Source: Bacillota bacterium
GTDB lineage: Bacteria; Bacillota; Clostridia; Christensenellales; SZUA-584
Assembly (NCBI GenBank): GCA_023459495.1
Contig: JAEWTL010000090.1
Coordinates: 1-64,000 of the forward strand
DNA length: 64,000 bases
Direction: 5' to 3'
Shown: piece after piece, positions 1 through 7,948 of the stretch
Layout of the letters: each line of letters begins with the position of its first letter
Position numbering within the stretch: position 1 is the stretch's first letter
Program-made: the position numbers and the translations under genes
The notes under the pieces: generated by a model
Databases searched by the model: none
Seen by the model: the letters and a program-made list of their open reading frames with translations, nothing else
What the model was told of the DNA's origin: nothing

Positions 1-9
1 ATGTTGTTC

Positions 10-86
10 ATGCAGGAATGGCTCCTTTCGGTAATGTTTTGTCTTGTCAACTCAACAATACCCGTGAGCCAGCTCCTGCATCTTTT
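10..86 (+). other. Long stem-loop with T-rich 3' flank
   Basis: ATGCAGGA (10-17) pairs with TCCTGCAT (74-81), and just inside it GGCT (20-23) pairs with AGCC (67-70). A loop of about 43 nt separates the arms, and CTTTTATTTT follows. No gene is visible in positions 1-157. It may be the terminator of a gene left of the window or a small structured RNA; the long loop is unusual for a simple terminator. Confidence 0.35.
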
Positions 87-157
87 ATTTTCAAGGTTCA
101 GTGTCCAATATGTATTGTAGTCCTACAGTCTTTTTTGCTTTCATATCCTCAGTAAAC

Positions 158-186
158 TTGACATATAATACAACAGATAATATAAT
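158..186 (+). promoter_or_regulatory. Sigma-A type promoter of the riboswitch-dapB transcript
   Basis: A consensus -35 TTGACA (158-163) and a consensus -10 TATAAT (181-186) are separated by exactly 17 bp. Transcription would start near 193, a few bases before the riboswitch aptamer. Confidence 0.85.
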
Positions 187-198
187 GAACATAACCAA

Positions 199-307
199 TT
201 GCTGAATCTCTGGAAACAGAGAGCGGGAGAACCAACTATTGGGGTGAATCCGGCGCAGCCGGTAGGGCACCTTTCAGCCCGAACCCGTCAGCTAATCTCG
301 TAAGCGC
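199..307 (+). promoter_or_regulatory. Cyclic-di-AMP riboswitch aptamer (ydaO/yuaA class)
   Basis: The conserved blocks of the ydaO/yuaA class appear in order: GAGCGGGAGAACCA, GGGGTGAATCC, GGTAGGGC, GCCCGAACCCGTCAGCTAA and CTCGTAAGC. This class binds cyclic di-AMP and usually turns genes off on binding. The 3' strand of the closing helix, GTAAGCGC (300-307), can also pair with the first arm of the terminator that follows (346-353). That gives a plausible switch between antitermination and termination. The visible closing helix is short (GCT/AGC). Confidence 0.88.
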
Positions 308-345
308 ATGAAGGGGGACTTTTTTAGTACACTAAAAATGTACCT

Positions 346-377
346 GCGCTTGCGGTATTGCAAGCGCATTTTTATTT
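346..377 (+). terminator. Expression-platform terminator of the riboswitch
   Basis: GCGCTTGC (346-353) and GCAAGCGC (360-367) form a perfect 8-bp stem with a 6-nt loop, followed by ATTTTTATTT. It lies between the c-di-AMP aptamer and the dapB-like start codon. Its first arm is complementary to the end of the aptamer, as expected for ligand-controlled premature termination. Confidence 0.88.
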
Positions 378-435
378 CCCGGAAAATCGCGCTTGGAAAC
401 GAATTTTGGCGAAACGCCAAGGAAAGGAGCGGAAA

Positions 436-1245
436 ATGATTAACGTTGCGATCTGCGGCGTCGGCCGGGCCGGGCTGGAAGTAGTCCGGACCATCCGTGA
501 CAGCCGCAAGTACAGTATCGTAGCTGCGTTCTGCAGGAATCAGAGCGAGAAAGCGGGGCACGATATCGGCGAGCTTTCGCTGACAGGAAAGATGGGCATC
601 GCAGCGACGCCCATTTCCCAGGCGCACGAGGTGTTAAGCGATACGCACGTGGATGTGGTTATCGACTTCTCCAGCCCGGAGGCCAGCTGGCAGATGTTAA
701 ACGTCTGTAAGGCTTTTGGGATACCCTGTGTGATCTGTACCACAGGGTTTACGGATGATGAGCTTACCCGCATGCAGCGGCTGGCGCATAGCGCGCGGCT
801 CGGCGTCGTATACGCGCCGAACGTAACGCTCGGCATCAACGTGATGATGTCCGTGCTGAAAACGGTGGCAAGGGCCCTGCCTTTCTTCGACTATCAGATC
901 ACCGAAATGCACCACAGCCGTAAGCTCGACAGGCCTTCCGGCACGGCAAAGCGCATTGCGGAAACACTGGAGACGGAGCTGCCCGATATCCCCGTCAAGC
1001 ATGTACCCATCAACTCAGTGCGCGCAGGTGGGTACATCGGCATGCACGAGGTACTCGCCGTGGGCGATTATGAGAAAATCGCGATCTCCCACGAGTCATT
1101 CTCCCGCAAGGCATTCGCGCAGGGCGCGCTGCTGGCTGCGGAATATGTAGTTGGCCGCAAGGGCTGGTACTACATGGAGGATGTTATCGACATCCATTCC
1201 ATCCTTCGTAAGGATGAGGCGCAGGCCAACGCCCTGCAGGCATGA
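436..1245 (+). CDS. dapB: 4-hydroxy-tetrahydrodipicolinate reductase (DapB family)
   Basis: DapB reduces 4-hydroxy-tetrahydrodipicolinate with NAD(P)H in the cytoplasmic diaminopimelate/lysine pathway, which supplies peptidoglycan precursors. The protein has 269 residues, close to the family norm. It starts with a Rossmann nucleotide-binding loop (GVGRAG instead of the usual GxxGRMG). Residues 157-172 carry the family signature E-x-H-H-x-x-K-x-D-x-P-S-G-T-A with the catalytic His pair and Lys. The start at 436 follows GGAAAGGAGCGG; an upstream in-frame ATG lies inside the terminator and is not used. The gene is a single cistron behind a c-di-AMP riboswitch, without dapA or other lysine genes beside it. 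A paralogue with a shifted role is possible because the dinucleotide motif is atypical. Confidence 0.85.
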   Translation: MINVAICGVGRAGLEVVRTIRDSRKYSIVAAFCRNQSEKAGHDIGELSLTGKMGIAATPISQAHEVLSDTHVDVVIDFSSPEASWQMLNVCKAFGIPCVICTTGFTDDELTRMQRLAHSARLGVVYAPNVTLGINVMMSVLKTVARALPFFDYQITEMHHSRKLDRPSGTAKRIAETLETELPDIPVKHVPINSVRAGGYIGMHEVLAVGDYEKIAISHESFSRKAFAQGALLAAEYVVGRKGWYYMEDVIDIHSILRKDEAQANALQA

Positions 1246-1296
1246 TCCAAAAGCGCGGCACTTTGGGCCACGCAGCGTTCAGATACGCTTGACGAG

Positions 1297-1336
1297 ACAA
1301 AGCCGGGTATCCTCCACCGGCTTTGTTGCTTTTTAT
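1297..1336 (+). terminator. Intrinsic terminator after dapB
   Basis: ACAAAGCCGG (1297-1306) pairs with CCGGCTTTGT (1317-1326) and is followed by TGCTTTTTAT. It ends the dapB transcript before the convergent esterase gene. Confidence 0.8.
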
Positions 1337-1345
1337 GGGATATTT

Positions 1346-1978
1346 TCAGGAAAAGATGTCGCGTACAATTTCCGCCAGCCGGATTCCCAAAGCCGCATGT
1401 GACACTTCGGACAGATGGATGCCGTCCGCATCACAAACCGATGCAGCAGAGGATGCATCAAAGAAGCGGCAGCCGCACCGCTGTGCAGCCTCAGCATAAA
1501 ATGCGGGCATACGGAGCGAACGCTTCTCTGTATCCTCTCCGAACATCTCTGCAAAGAAATCAGGCATGCTTCGTACACTTGCCGGGCAGACAAGCAGCAC
1601 CTGCGGAGCGCTCTCGCCAGGGCCCGTGCCGCTCGCCAGAATGATGCGTACGAGCTTTTCCGCACCGCCGGCGATGTCCTGTGCGGAGAGCGAAAAACGT
1701 CGCTTTAAATCGTTCGTACCAAGCATCAGGATTACGAGATCGAGAGGCTTGTGCGTCTGCAGACAGGGCCGCAGATAGGTTTCTCCATTCTTGTCCCCTT
1801 CTATCGGGTCGTCCCAGACCGTGGTGCGGCCATTCAGTCCTTCTTCAATGACACGGAAGCCTTCGCCCAGACCGCTTTGCAGCACACCTGTCCAGCGCTT
1901 ATCCGGCGCAAAGCGTTCGCCATTTTCTCCAATGTAGCCCCAGGTGTTTGAGTCTCCAAAACATAAAACCGTTTTCAT
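1346..1978 (-). CDS. SGNH/GDSL-family esterase or lipase
   Basis: The product is a 210-residue SGNH hydrolase. It has the block I nucleophile GDSNTWG (Ser10), a block III GTNDL (Asn), and a C-terminal D-x-x-H type motif in DGIHLS. There is no signal peptide, so it is probably cytoplasmic. Small clostridial members resemble arylesterases or carbohydrate deacetylases, and the substrate cannot be read from sequence. The start at 1978 is chosen because the strong ribosome site GAAAGGAGC lies just upstream; the reading frame extends 50 codons further but without family similarity. It is convergent with dapB. Confidence 0.8.
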   Translation of the reverse strand: MKTVLCFGDSNTWGYIGENGERFAPDKRWTGVLQSGLGEGFRVIEEGLNGRTTVWDDPIEGDKNGETYLRPCLQTHKPLDLVILMLGTNDLKRRFSLSAQDIAGGAEKLVRIILASGTGPGESAPQVLLVCPASVRSMPDFFAEMFGEDTEKRSLRMPAFYAEAAQRCGCRFFDASSAASVCDADGIHLSEVSHAALGIRLAEIVRDIFS

Positions 1979-2202
1979 TCCGCTGCTCCTTTCAGATGGC
2001 ATACCTATTCGCCGCCATGGTACGATTCCCCTTTTCTGGTTGCAACACCTTTTTAGCGCAGACCATATGATAATATCCAGAGGTTGTCGGTGAGGCAGGT
2101 GTCGCCTCCGCTCTCTTTTCCCACCCACGCGCCTGCCCGCGCAGGCATTGGAGAAACAGGTCAGCCCGACACGGATTTCTGCTTTTCAGGAAGCCCATAA
2201 CT

Positions 2203-2226
2203 AAAAAAGCGGCTTCCTTGCCGCTT
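2203..2226 (-). terminator. Intrinsic terminator of the ADP-ribosylglycohydrolase gene
   Basis: On the minus strand a 7-bp stem (AAGCGGC with GCCGCTT, 2207-2226) is followed by a run of T (2203-2208 on the plus strand reads A). It sits just after the stop codon at 2255. Confidence 0.75.
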
Positions 2227-2254
2227 CCGCCTCAACCGGCCTGTTTCAATTCCG

Positions 2255-3181
2255 TTATCCGATCTTGCGCTGCAAAGAGCCACATACCTTTTCAATAATA
2301 TCGGGCCGCGCGAGCGACTGCATCCATTCAGTTGGAATCCCGCGCATTCCATAGTATATGCCCGCCATACCACCCGCAACGGCTGCCACGGTATCGGTGT
2401 CTTCACCCAGATTGACCGCGCATAGTACGCAGTCACGGTAGCTGCGCGTTTTGAGCAAACACCATACGGCGGCTTCCAGCGTATCCACCACATATCCTGT
2501 GGACCGGATATCCTCCACCGGCACATGGGCGATGCCATTCATCAGGCGGTCGAAATGCTTAAGCTCCGCCTCGTAAGGGCTTGCCTGATAGTAGTCCCTG
2601 CATTCCGCAAGCGCGCGCGCCACGGCGTTGGCCGGGCCCTTGCGCCCCAGCAGCGCGGTGCAGATGCGTATATAGATACCCGACGCGATTAACGTACGCG
2701 GGTGTGCGTGTGTCAGCGCCGTCAAGTTGTGTACGATATCCATACCGCGCTCCAGCGAAAGGCCGTACACGAGGTACGCCGCGGGCAGAATGCGCATCAG
2801 CGCACCGTTGCCGTTGTCACGCTCCGCGTTGCCCCCGCACAGCATCGGCGCAGTGCCTTCCCGGTAACGGGATAGTGCGCGTCCGGTTGCGCCTCCGATG
2901 TCAAACGCATACCCGTGCGGCGTATAGTCGCCGCGAATCCACCAATCACAGAACTTATTCATGATGTCGTCATAATCGATGTCTTCCGCCGCAAGGCTCT
3001 CCGCAAGACACAACGCCATCGACGTATCGTCTGACCAGGTTCCTTTGGGCTGATGGTGCGTTCCGTTTCCCCGCATTTCAGTTACAGGGCTTTCCTTCAG
3101 TTTCTCCCGGCTTGTAAACTCCACCGGGACACCCAGAGCGTCCCCAATGGCCAAACCGAACAAACCGCTTCTTACATCCAT
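2255..3181 (-). CDS. ADP-ribosylglycohydrolase (DraG family)
   Basis: This 308-residue protein belongs to the ADP-ribosyl-glycohydrolase family, which removes ADP-ribose from modified proteins or small molecules using two metal ions. Supporting motifs are GLAIGDALGVPVEF near the N terminus, GTWSDDTSMAL (metal-binding Asp pair), GNGALMRILP, and LGEDTDTVAAVAGG near the C terminus (second acidic metal site). The start at 3181 is preferred because GGAG lies seven bases upstream; an in-frame ATG at 3226 would add 15 residues outside the domain. No ADP-ribosyltransferase is visible nearby, so the substrate is unknown. The gene has its own terminator and appears monocistronic. Confidence 0.85.
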   Translation of the reverse strand: MDVRSGLFGLAIGDALGVPVEFTSREKLKESPVTEMRGNGTHHQPKGTWSDDTSMALCLAESLAAEDIDYDDIMNKFCDWWIRGDYTPHGYAFDIGGATGRALSRYREGTAPMLCGGNAERDNGNGALMRILPAAYLVYGLSLERGMDIVHNLTALTHAHPRTLIASGIYIRICTALLGRKGPANAVARALAECRDYYQASPYEAELKHFDRLMNGIAHVPVEDIRSTGYVVDTLEAAVWCLLKTRSYRDCVLCAVNLGEDTDTVAAVAGGMAGIYYGMRGIPTEWMQSLARPDIIEKVCGSLQRKIG

Positions 3182-3619
3182 TTGATCACTCCGTCGTCCT
3201 CTTTCGTTGATATCGTTCGCCATCATCGCATAACCGCGACTGCTGGTAACTGGTGTAGTAAATCAGCCCGCAGAAGAGATGACCTCGTGCTGTCGGCAAC
3301 ACCATCTCCGCCTTTGGCAATCTGCTTATGCCTCATCAGGAAGCTTTTTTAACGGGCATAAAGTACGCCGGCATAATCCGGCGTTGCCCGCATTGACGCT
3401 CTCCTCAAATGCAGATTCGTACTCCAATGTATGAAAATCTGCCCTTCTCCTGCTGCAAATGTTCCAAAATCCGCTTCTGTTTACTGACAAACAGCACGTT
3501 CGACTGTACCAAAATTCGGTATTGTTTTCCTGCGTGCAATATATTAACACATATTTCGCACTAATTCTACCACTTTTTTATTTTCTTGTCATCTTTCTCT
3601 TTGTTGTTTCAATCCAAGC
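3182..3619. other. Gene-free intergenic stretch with one strong hairpin
   Basis: No convincing coding sequence is visible. A compound stem-loop occupies 3353-3390: CGGGCA pairs with TGCCCG, and inside it ACGCCGG (3365-3371) pairs with CCGGCGT (3378-3384). It has no T-tract on either strand at its 3' side, so it does not look like a terminator. The part from about 3450 to 3615 is AT-rich and probably holds the promoter of the minus-strand ADP-ribosylglycohydrolase gene, though no clean -35/-10 pair stands out. Confidence 0.5.
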
Positions 3620-3644
3620 AAAAAGGCCCCGCAATTGCGGAGCC
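3620..3644 (-). terminator. Terminator of the surface-protein operon
   Basis: Minus-strand stem GGCTCCGC/GCGGGGCC (3625-3644) with an AATT loop, followed by a run of five T (plus-strand A 3620-3624). It closes the minus-strand set that begins near 10267. Confidence 0.85.
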
Positions 3645-3658
3645 TGATATGGTTTGCC

Positions 3659-4990
3659 TTATTCCAGACCGTCTGGCGACTTGTCTTCCGTATCTTCCGT
3701 GCCTTCTTCGATTTCCTTTGCCAGCACTACTTCTTCCCTCTCCGGAGCGGCTGGAATGTCAAAGTATGTATCGGCTGCCGCTGCTTTGGGCCGTCTCCTG
3801 AACAGGCCGGAACGGGTAAACAGCATAGTAAGCAGCATGGCCAGCAGCATGGCCGCCGCCAACGCGGCGATAAGCGGCGCGTATGGTATGCCGAACCACT
3901 GTTCTATGGGGTTCAGCGCCGACACCGTAAGGTCGTTGGTGACTTCAGCCGTATCATTCACTTCAGCCTGCGGCGTTGCAGCAGGCACTTCCGTCGGCTG
4001 CATCTCCACCGTCGGTTCCGGTTCGGCCACAGGCTCCGGCTGCATCACCACGCCCGCCGCGCCGTCAATCAGCGCCGAAGAAATGAAGTAGCTGGAGCAG
4101 TGATAGATGTTCACGGTGATATAGCCCTCATCGTCCACCACGCACGCCTGCTTGGCTTCCACCACGCCCGACGCATCATAGTAGTAGTAGAGGTATACGG
4201 TGTCTCCGGGGCTGCTCTGCTCTGCCTTAAACCTGAAGGTAAAGCGTCCGGGCAGTGCGCCGGAATGCTTGAAATGCAGCTGGTAGATATCCGACCCGCC
4301 CGCTGCCGTGGAAAGCGCATCATCCTTCTCCATTGTGAGGCCAAGGTCGACGCCCGCAAAATCCTCCGGTATCTGGCCCAGAGCTGCACCGTCGATGGTG
4401 CACGTGTAGGTGCCAAAATCCACGCTGAGCACGCCCTGCTTCTCCTTCAACGAGGTCAGCACCGTGCCGGGCACGACAGTATCGTCCGACATCTGCATGG
4501 TGTACTGGCCGCCCTGCTCCATGGCCGGAACATCAATGGCCGCGAGCGCCCATCCGGTGGGCTCAGGCGTAGCGGTCGCAGACGTGGCCGGCCGAGGTGT
4601 AGACACAGGTTTCTGCACGACTGTGATCGTTTTTGTGGTACTGAAATTGTTTGATGAGCCGTTATCATAAGAACCGCTCAACGTAATCGTATAGGTTGTG
4701 CCAACCGCCGCATCAGACGGTATTTTGACGGAAATGGACGCACTGGCTGATAACGAAACAGCGTCCATGGAACTTCCGTTATCGTCCATCAGTATTTCCG
4801 TTTTGTCCAGACCTGAAATCGTACCGAGGAGGCTATAGCCATCATAGCTTGCCTTCCCCGTGTATTTATATGTCGACCCGGCATAGACTTCAGAACTGCC
4901 GCTGATGCTGCACCCCGCAAAAACGGTAACGACTCCGAACATCGAAACGATGAGAACCGCCGCAAACAACATCGCAAAAAATCTCTTCAT
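3659..4990 (-). CDS. Secreted type I membrane protein with beta-sandwich-like ectodomains
   Basis: I do not recognise a named family over the full length. The 443-residue product starts with a signal peptide (about residues 1-26), then a Ser/Thr/Gly-rich beta-type domain and a Pro/Thr-rich linker. A second extracellular domain of about 180 residues and a Glu/Pro-rich stalk follow. One membrane segment lies near residue 375 (alanine/leucine-rich), followed by a basic stop-transfer (FRRRPK) and a very acidic cytoplasmic tail. The start at 4990 has AGGAGAGG upstream. It is the last gene after three dockerin-bearing cell-wall proteins, 40 bp downstream of the second NlpC/P60 gene, so it may be their surface partner. 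No cohesin signature is evident by eye. Confidence 0.6.
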   Translation of the reverse strand: MKRFFAMLFAAVLIVSMFGVVTVFAGCSISGSSEVYAGSTYKYTGKASYDGYSLLGTISGLDKTEILMDDNGSSMDAVSLSASASISVKIPSDAAVGTTYTITLSGSYDNGSSNNFSTTKTITVVQKPVSTPRPATSATATPEPTGWALAAIDVPAMEQGGQYTMQMSDDTVVPGTVLTSLKEKQGVLSVDFGTYTCTIDGAALGQIPEDFAGVDLGLTMEKDDALSTAAGGSDIYQLHFKHSGALPGRFTFRFKAEQSSPGDTVYLYYYYDASGVVEAKQACVVDDEGYITVNIYHCSSYFISSALIDGAAGVVMQPEPVAEPEPTVEMQPTEVPAATPQAEVNDTAEVTNDLTVSALNPIEQWFGIPYAPLIAALAAAMLLAMLLTMLFTRSGLFRRRPKAAAADTYFDIPAAPEREEVVLAKEIEEGTEDTEDKSPDGLE

Positions 4991-5030
4991 AAACCTCTCC
5001 TTTTCTTTTTGTCCGCCACCATTAAGTCCA

Positions 5031-6224
5031 TTAAGTGTAGACCCTACGCGCATGGCTCAGCTGCCGGATGTACCACCCGCTCATGCGGCTGATGATGACG
5101 CAGCCGTTGCTGGAGCTTGCGTGCACAAGGTAATTATTTCCTAAATAGATTCCAACATGCCCGATGCGGTTCGGATTGCTGTCCGATTTGAAGAACAGCA
5201 GATCGCCCGGCTGAATATCCGCAGAGGCGACATACAGCCAGTCACTCCACTTGCTGTACGTATCGGCATTGGTACGCCAGAGCGTTCCGCTGTAGCCCGA
5301 CTCTCTCAGGCAATAATACGCGAGACCGGAACAGTCGAACGAGTCTGGGCCTTCGTTGCCCAGCACGTAAGGATCGCCCAACTGCGCAAGCGCAATCGCG
5401 AGAAACGTCTGAATGCGCGGGTCACTTACATCGGGCAGGTCGGGCAGATCAGGCGAGTAGTCGTCATTGATCTGCTTCAAACCCAGAATATCATACCGCA
5501 GCTGAGTATAGTCGGTTATGGATACGGTGCCGTCACCGTTGACATCAGCAGCGCTGTGAAACACACCGTTAAGCGGCTGGAGCGACAGGATATCATAACG
5601 TGTGAGCGTATAGTCGGAGATGGTGATTAGTCCGTCGCCGTTCACATCACCGTTAACAATAATCGCCAGCCGGTCACTCTCGCTCCCTTCTACCATGAGC
5701 ACCGCAGCCATCCCGGTCGCCACGTTACCGCTGGTAACCTCCGTTTCTCCACGGTACACACGTACGGCAGATCCATTGTACAGGTTGGCCTGGAATTTAT
5801 CCACCGCGGTAAATTTGGCTACGTTGGAAATCATACCGTCGGCAATCCTGTATTTCAGGGACGCGATCTTGCTGTTCGTCACGGTCACCGCGCACTCCGC
5901 ATGGATGCTGCCATCGGCGGCAGACGCCCGGATGATGGTTTCACCCTCCGCAAGGGCCATGACTTCGCCCTCTTCTGATACGGTAGCGACCGCCGGGTTA
6001 TCTGAGCTCCAGACGACCAACCTGTCGGTCGCGTCGGCTGGCTCCACAGTGGGCGTAAGCTGTGTCGGCTGCGTCGGGACGAGCAACAGGCTCGTAGTAT
6101 TGAGCGTAATGCCCGTTACTGGTATGGTCGTATCGGCAAAGGCAGTTCCGTGCACCAAAACCCCGAGCAGCATGACTGCCGCCAGCGCAAGGCCTGTCCT
6201 CCGAAACGCTTTGCTTTTTTTCAT
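5031..6224 (-). CDS. Secreted NlpC/P60 peptidoglycan hydrolase with Big2 and type I dockerin
   Basis: The product is a predicted extracellular endopeptidase that cuts peptide stems of peptidoglycan. The 397 residues read as signal peptide (1-30), bacterial Ig-like Big2 domain (about 33-116), a spacer module (about 118-190), two dockerin type I Ca-binding repeats (GDVNGDG at 192 and ADVNGDG at 226), and NlpC/P60 (about 270-397). The catalytic Cys is 298 in FDCSG, and His356 sits in GHVGIY with His368 in HASSS. The start at 6224 lies behind a GGGGGG purine tract. It is the third cistron of the minus-strand set and shares its spacer and dockerin layout with both upstream genes. Dockerins normally dock on cohesins, and none is visible here. 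Confidence 0.85.
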   Translation of the reverse strand: MKKSKAFRRTGLALAAVMLLGVLVHGTAFADTTIPVTGITLNTTSLLLVPTQPTQLTPTVEPADATDRLVVWSSDNPAVATVSEEGEVMALAEGETIIRASAADGSIHAECAVTVTNSKIASLKYRIADGMISNVAKFTAVDKFQANLYNGSAVRVYRGETEVTSGNVATGMAAVLMVEGSESDRLAIIVNGDVNGDGLITISDYTLTRYDILSLQPLNGVFHSAADVNGDGTVSITDYTQLRYDILGLKQINDDYSPDLPDLPDVSDPRIQTFLAIALAQLGDPYVLGNEGPDSFDCSGLAYYCLRESGYSGTLWRTNADTYSKWSDWLYVASADIQPGDLLFFKSDSNPNRIGHVGIYLGNNYLVHASSSNGCVIISRMSGWYIRQLSHARRVYT

Positions 6225-6288
6225 ACCACTACCCCCCCATACCTGTACGCTGTCCGAAATCCAGAAGAACCGGGCTGCGGAGCTTATC

Positions 6289-6300
6289 TGTAACGTTACA
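6289..6300. promoter_or_regulatory. Perfect 12-bp palindrome between the two NlpC/P60 genes
   Basis: TGTAACGTTACA is a perfect palindrome 65 bp upstream of the start codon at 6224. A related TGTAA/TTACA inverted repeat lies upstream of the first gene of the set (10325-10339). It could be an operator, but no promoter is obvious beside it. Confidence 0.35.
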
Positions 6301-6309
6301 CCTCCGTGA

Positions 6310-7854
6310 TTATACAAATACCCTGCGTCCATGGCTCAGCATTTCGTCGTACCAGCCTTCCACACGGCAGATCACGACATAGCCATAGGTCGAGCTCGCA
6401 TGAATGTGATAGCCGTTGCCGAGATAGATGCCGATGTGGCCAATATGGTCACCGTCGTCCGGGGTGTCCGAATAATAAAACATCAGATCTCCCGGCTGCA
6501 GCTCAGTCTTGTCCACATACAGCCAATCCGACCGACGGCTGTATGTATCCGCCGTGCTGCGCCCGATGCGGTATCCCGCCTGTGTCAGGCCGTAATAGAT
6601 AAGGCCGGAACAATCGAATCCGGTTGCACCCTCATCGCCCCAGATATACGGTTTGCCCTGTTTGGCCAGCACCGCATCAAGGAATGTGCGGATGCGCGGG
6701 TCGCTCACCTCGGGCAGGTCGGGCAGGGTACTGGTAATCTTCTTCAGGCCAAGAACGTCCCAGCGGATTGCCGTATAATCAAGTATATCGGCCTTGCCAT
6801 CCCTGTTTGCATCCGCGGCTTTGACATAAGCGCCTTCCAAACTGCTGAGGTTGAGAATAAACCACCGCATTTTTGTATAGTCCAGTATGCTGACGTCACC
6901 GGTTCCGTCCACATCGCCGGATATGATCACCGTCCGCTCATCCCGCAACACACCGCCCACGTAGAGCCTGACCTTCATACCGGTACCTACTCTGCAGTCG
7001 CCGCAGGGCGCACCCGCCGCATCAAAGACGCGGATATCCGCGCGGTCATTTTTAAAATTCGTAACGAGTATATCCCTCAGCGTATACCCGGCAACGCCGA
7101 GCACGTAATTATCTTCCAAAGCATAGATACCTGTCGACAGCTTGTCCGGTTTCACGTTTACCGTGCACGTGGCGGTAAATCCGCCGTCCGAAGTCGTCAC
7201 CATAATATTCGCCGTGCCGATGGCTGCCGCGGTTACCATACCGTCCACCACAGTCACCACGGATTCGTTATCCGAGGCCCACGTGAGGGCGGGGTTTACA
7301 GCATCTGAAGGCTCCACCGTTGCACCCAAATTAAGAACGTCGCCCAGGCAAATGTCCACGCTGTCCTTGCCGAGTGAAACTCCGGTAACCGCGATGGGTG
7401 ACTGCGGATCATAGCTCACCGAGCAGCCAGCTCCCTGCAGAGCCGTTATCACAGCCATGTCGTCGCTGCCCGCTGTAAGGTCCAGATAGTTATGCGACAC
7501 ATCCAGCGACTCAAGCGGCAGTGCCGCAAGCGGGGATATATCGCGGACTCGGTTTCCCGAAAGATCGATCCATGAGATATGGGTCAGATACTGCATCCCC
7601 GAAACGTCCGTGATTCCGGCGTCATGCAGCACCAGCCCGCCTTCCATGGCTGCCAGTTCGCCTTCGCTCAGCACTCCATCGCCGTTTGCGTCCACTCCCG
7701 GCATGGAGAGTAGCACGGCGTTCAGTGCGCTGTCCGCAAAAACCACCGGGTCGCCAGCGCCTGCAAAAGCCGTTTGAGACAACACAAAAGCGATTGTGCC
7801 AATTGTCGCAATCGCGATACAGATACGCTGAAGCGTTTTCGGTTTTCTCCTCAT
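6310..7854 (-). CDS. Secreted NlpC/P60 hydrolase with EF-hand, LRR, Big2 and dockerin
   Basis: A 514-residue predicted cell-wall endopeptidase. In order: signal peptide (1-32), a calcium-loop sequence DANGDGVLSEGE (55-66), a short leucine-rich repeat stretch (about 75-125, with ISWIDLSGN and LESLDVSHN), Big2 (about 153-234), and the same spacer module as its neighbours (about 240-312). Dockerin repeats follow around 314 and 348, then NlpC/P60 (about 385-514). Cys415 in FDCSG and His473 in GHIGIY form the expected catalytic pair. The first dockerin loop is degenerate (GDVDGTGD). The start at 7854 is preferred because GGTGGCGGGA lies just upstream and the signal peptide begins there. The gene is 94 bp after the SpoIID-type gene and 85 bp ahead of the next hydrolase. 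Confidence 0.85.
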   Translation of the reverse strand: MRRKPKTLQRICIAIATIGTIAFVLSQTAFAGAGDPVVFADSALNAVLLSMPGVDANGDGVLSEGELAAMEGGLVLHDAGITDVSGMQYLTHISWIDLSGNRVRDISPLAALPLESLDVSHNYLDLTAGSDDMAVITALQGAGCSVSYDPQSPIAVTGVSLGKDSVDICLGDVLNLGATVEPSDAVNPALTWASDNESVVTVVDGMVTAAAIGTANIMVTTSDGGFTATCTVNVKPDKLSTGIYALEDNYVLGVAGYTLRDILVTNFKNDRADIRVFDAAGAPCGDCRVGTGMKVRLYVGGVLRDERTVIISGDVDGTGDVSILDYTKMRWFILNLSSLEGAYVKAADANRDGKADILDYTAIRWDVLGLKKITSTLPDLPEVSDPRIRTFLDAVLAKQGKPYIWGDEGATGFDCSGLIYYGLTQAGYRIGRSTADTYSRRSDWLYVDKTELQPGDLMFYYSDTPDDGDHIGHIGIYLGNGYHIHASSTYGYVVICRVEGWYDEMLSHGRRVFV

Positions 7855-7948
7855 TCCCGCCACCCTTGACCAGTTGTTTAAAATCACTGTGTATCATTCT
7901 GCAGCCCTTGCTGCTGTGCGACACGGTTTCTTCCCGGAAAATATCCGC

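Noticed and set aside
3635..4654. Long plus-strand reading frame rich in Arg, His and Gly
   Set aside because: It is the antisense shadow of the surface-protein gene, with low-complexity composition and no ribosome site.
3659..4990. A cohesin domain in the type I membrane protein as partner for the dockerins
   Set aside because: The ectodomains are beta-rich but I see no cohesin signature; the idea is kept only as an experiment.
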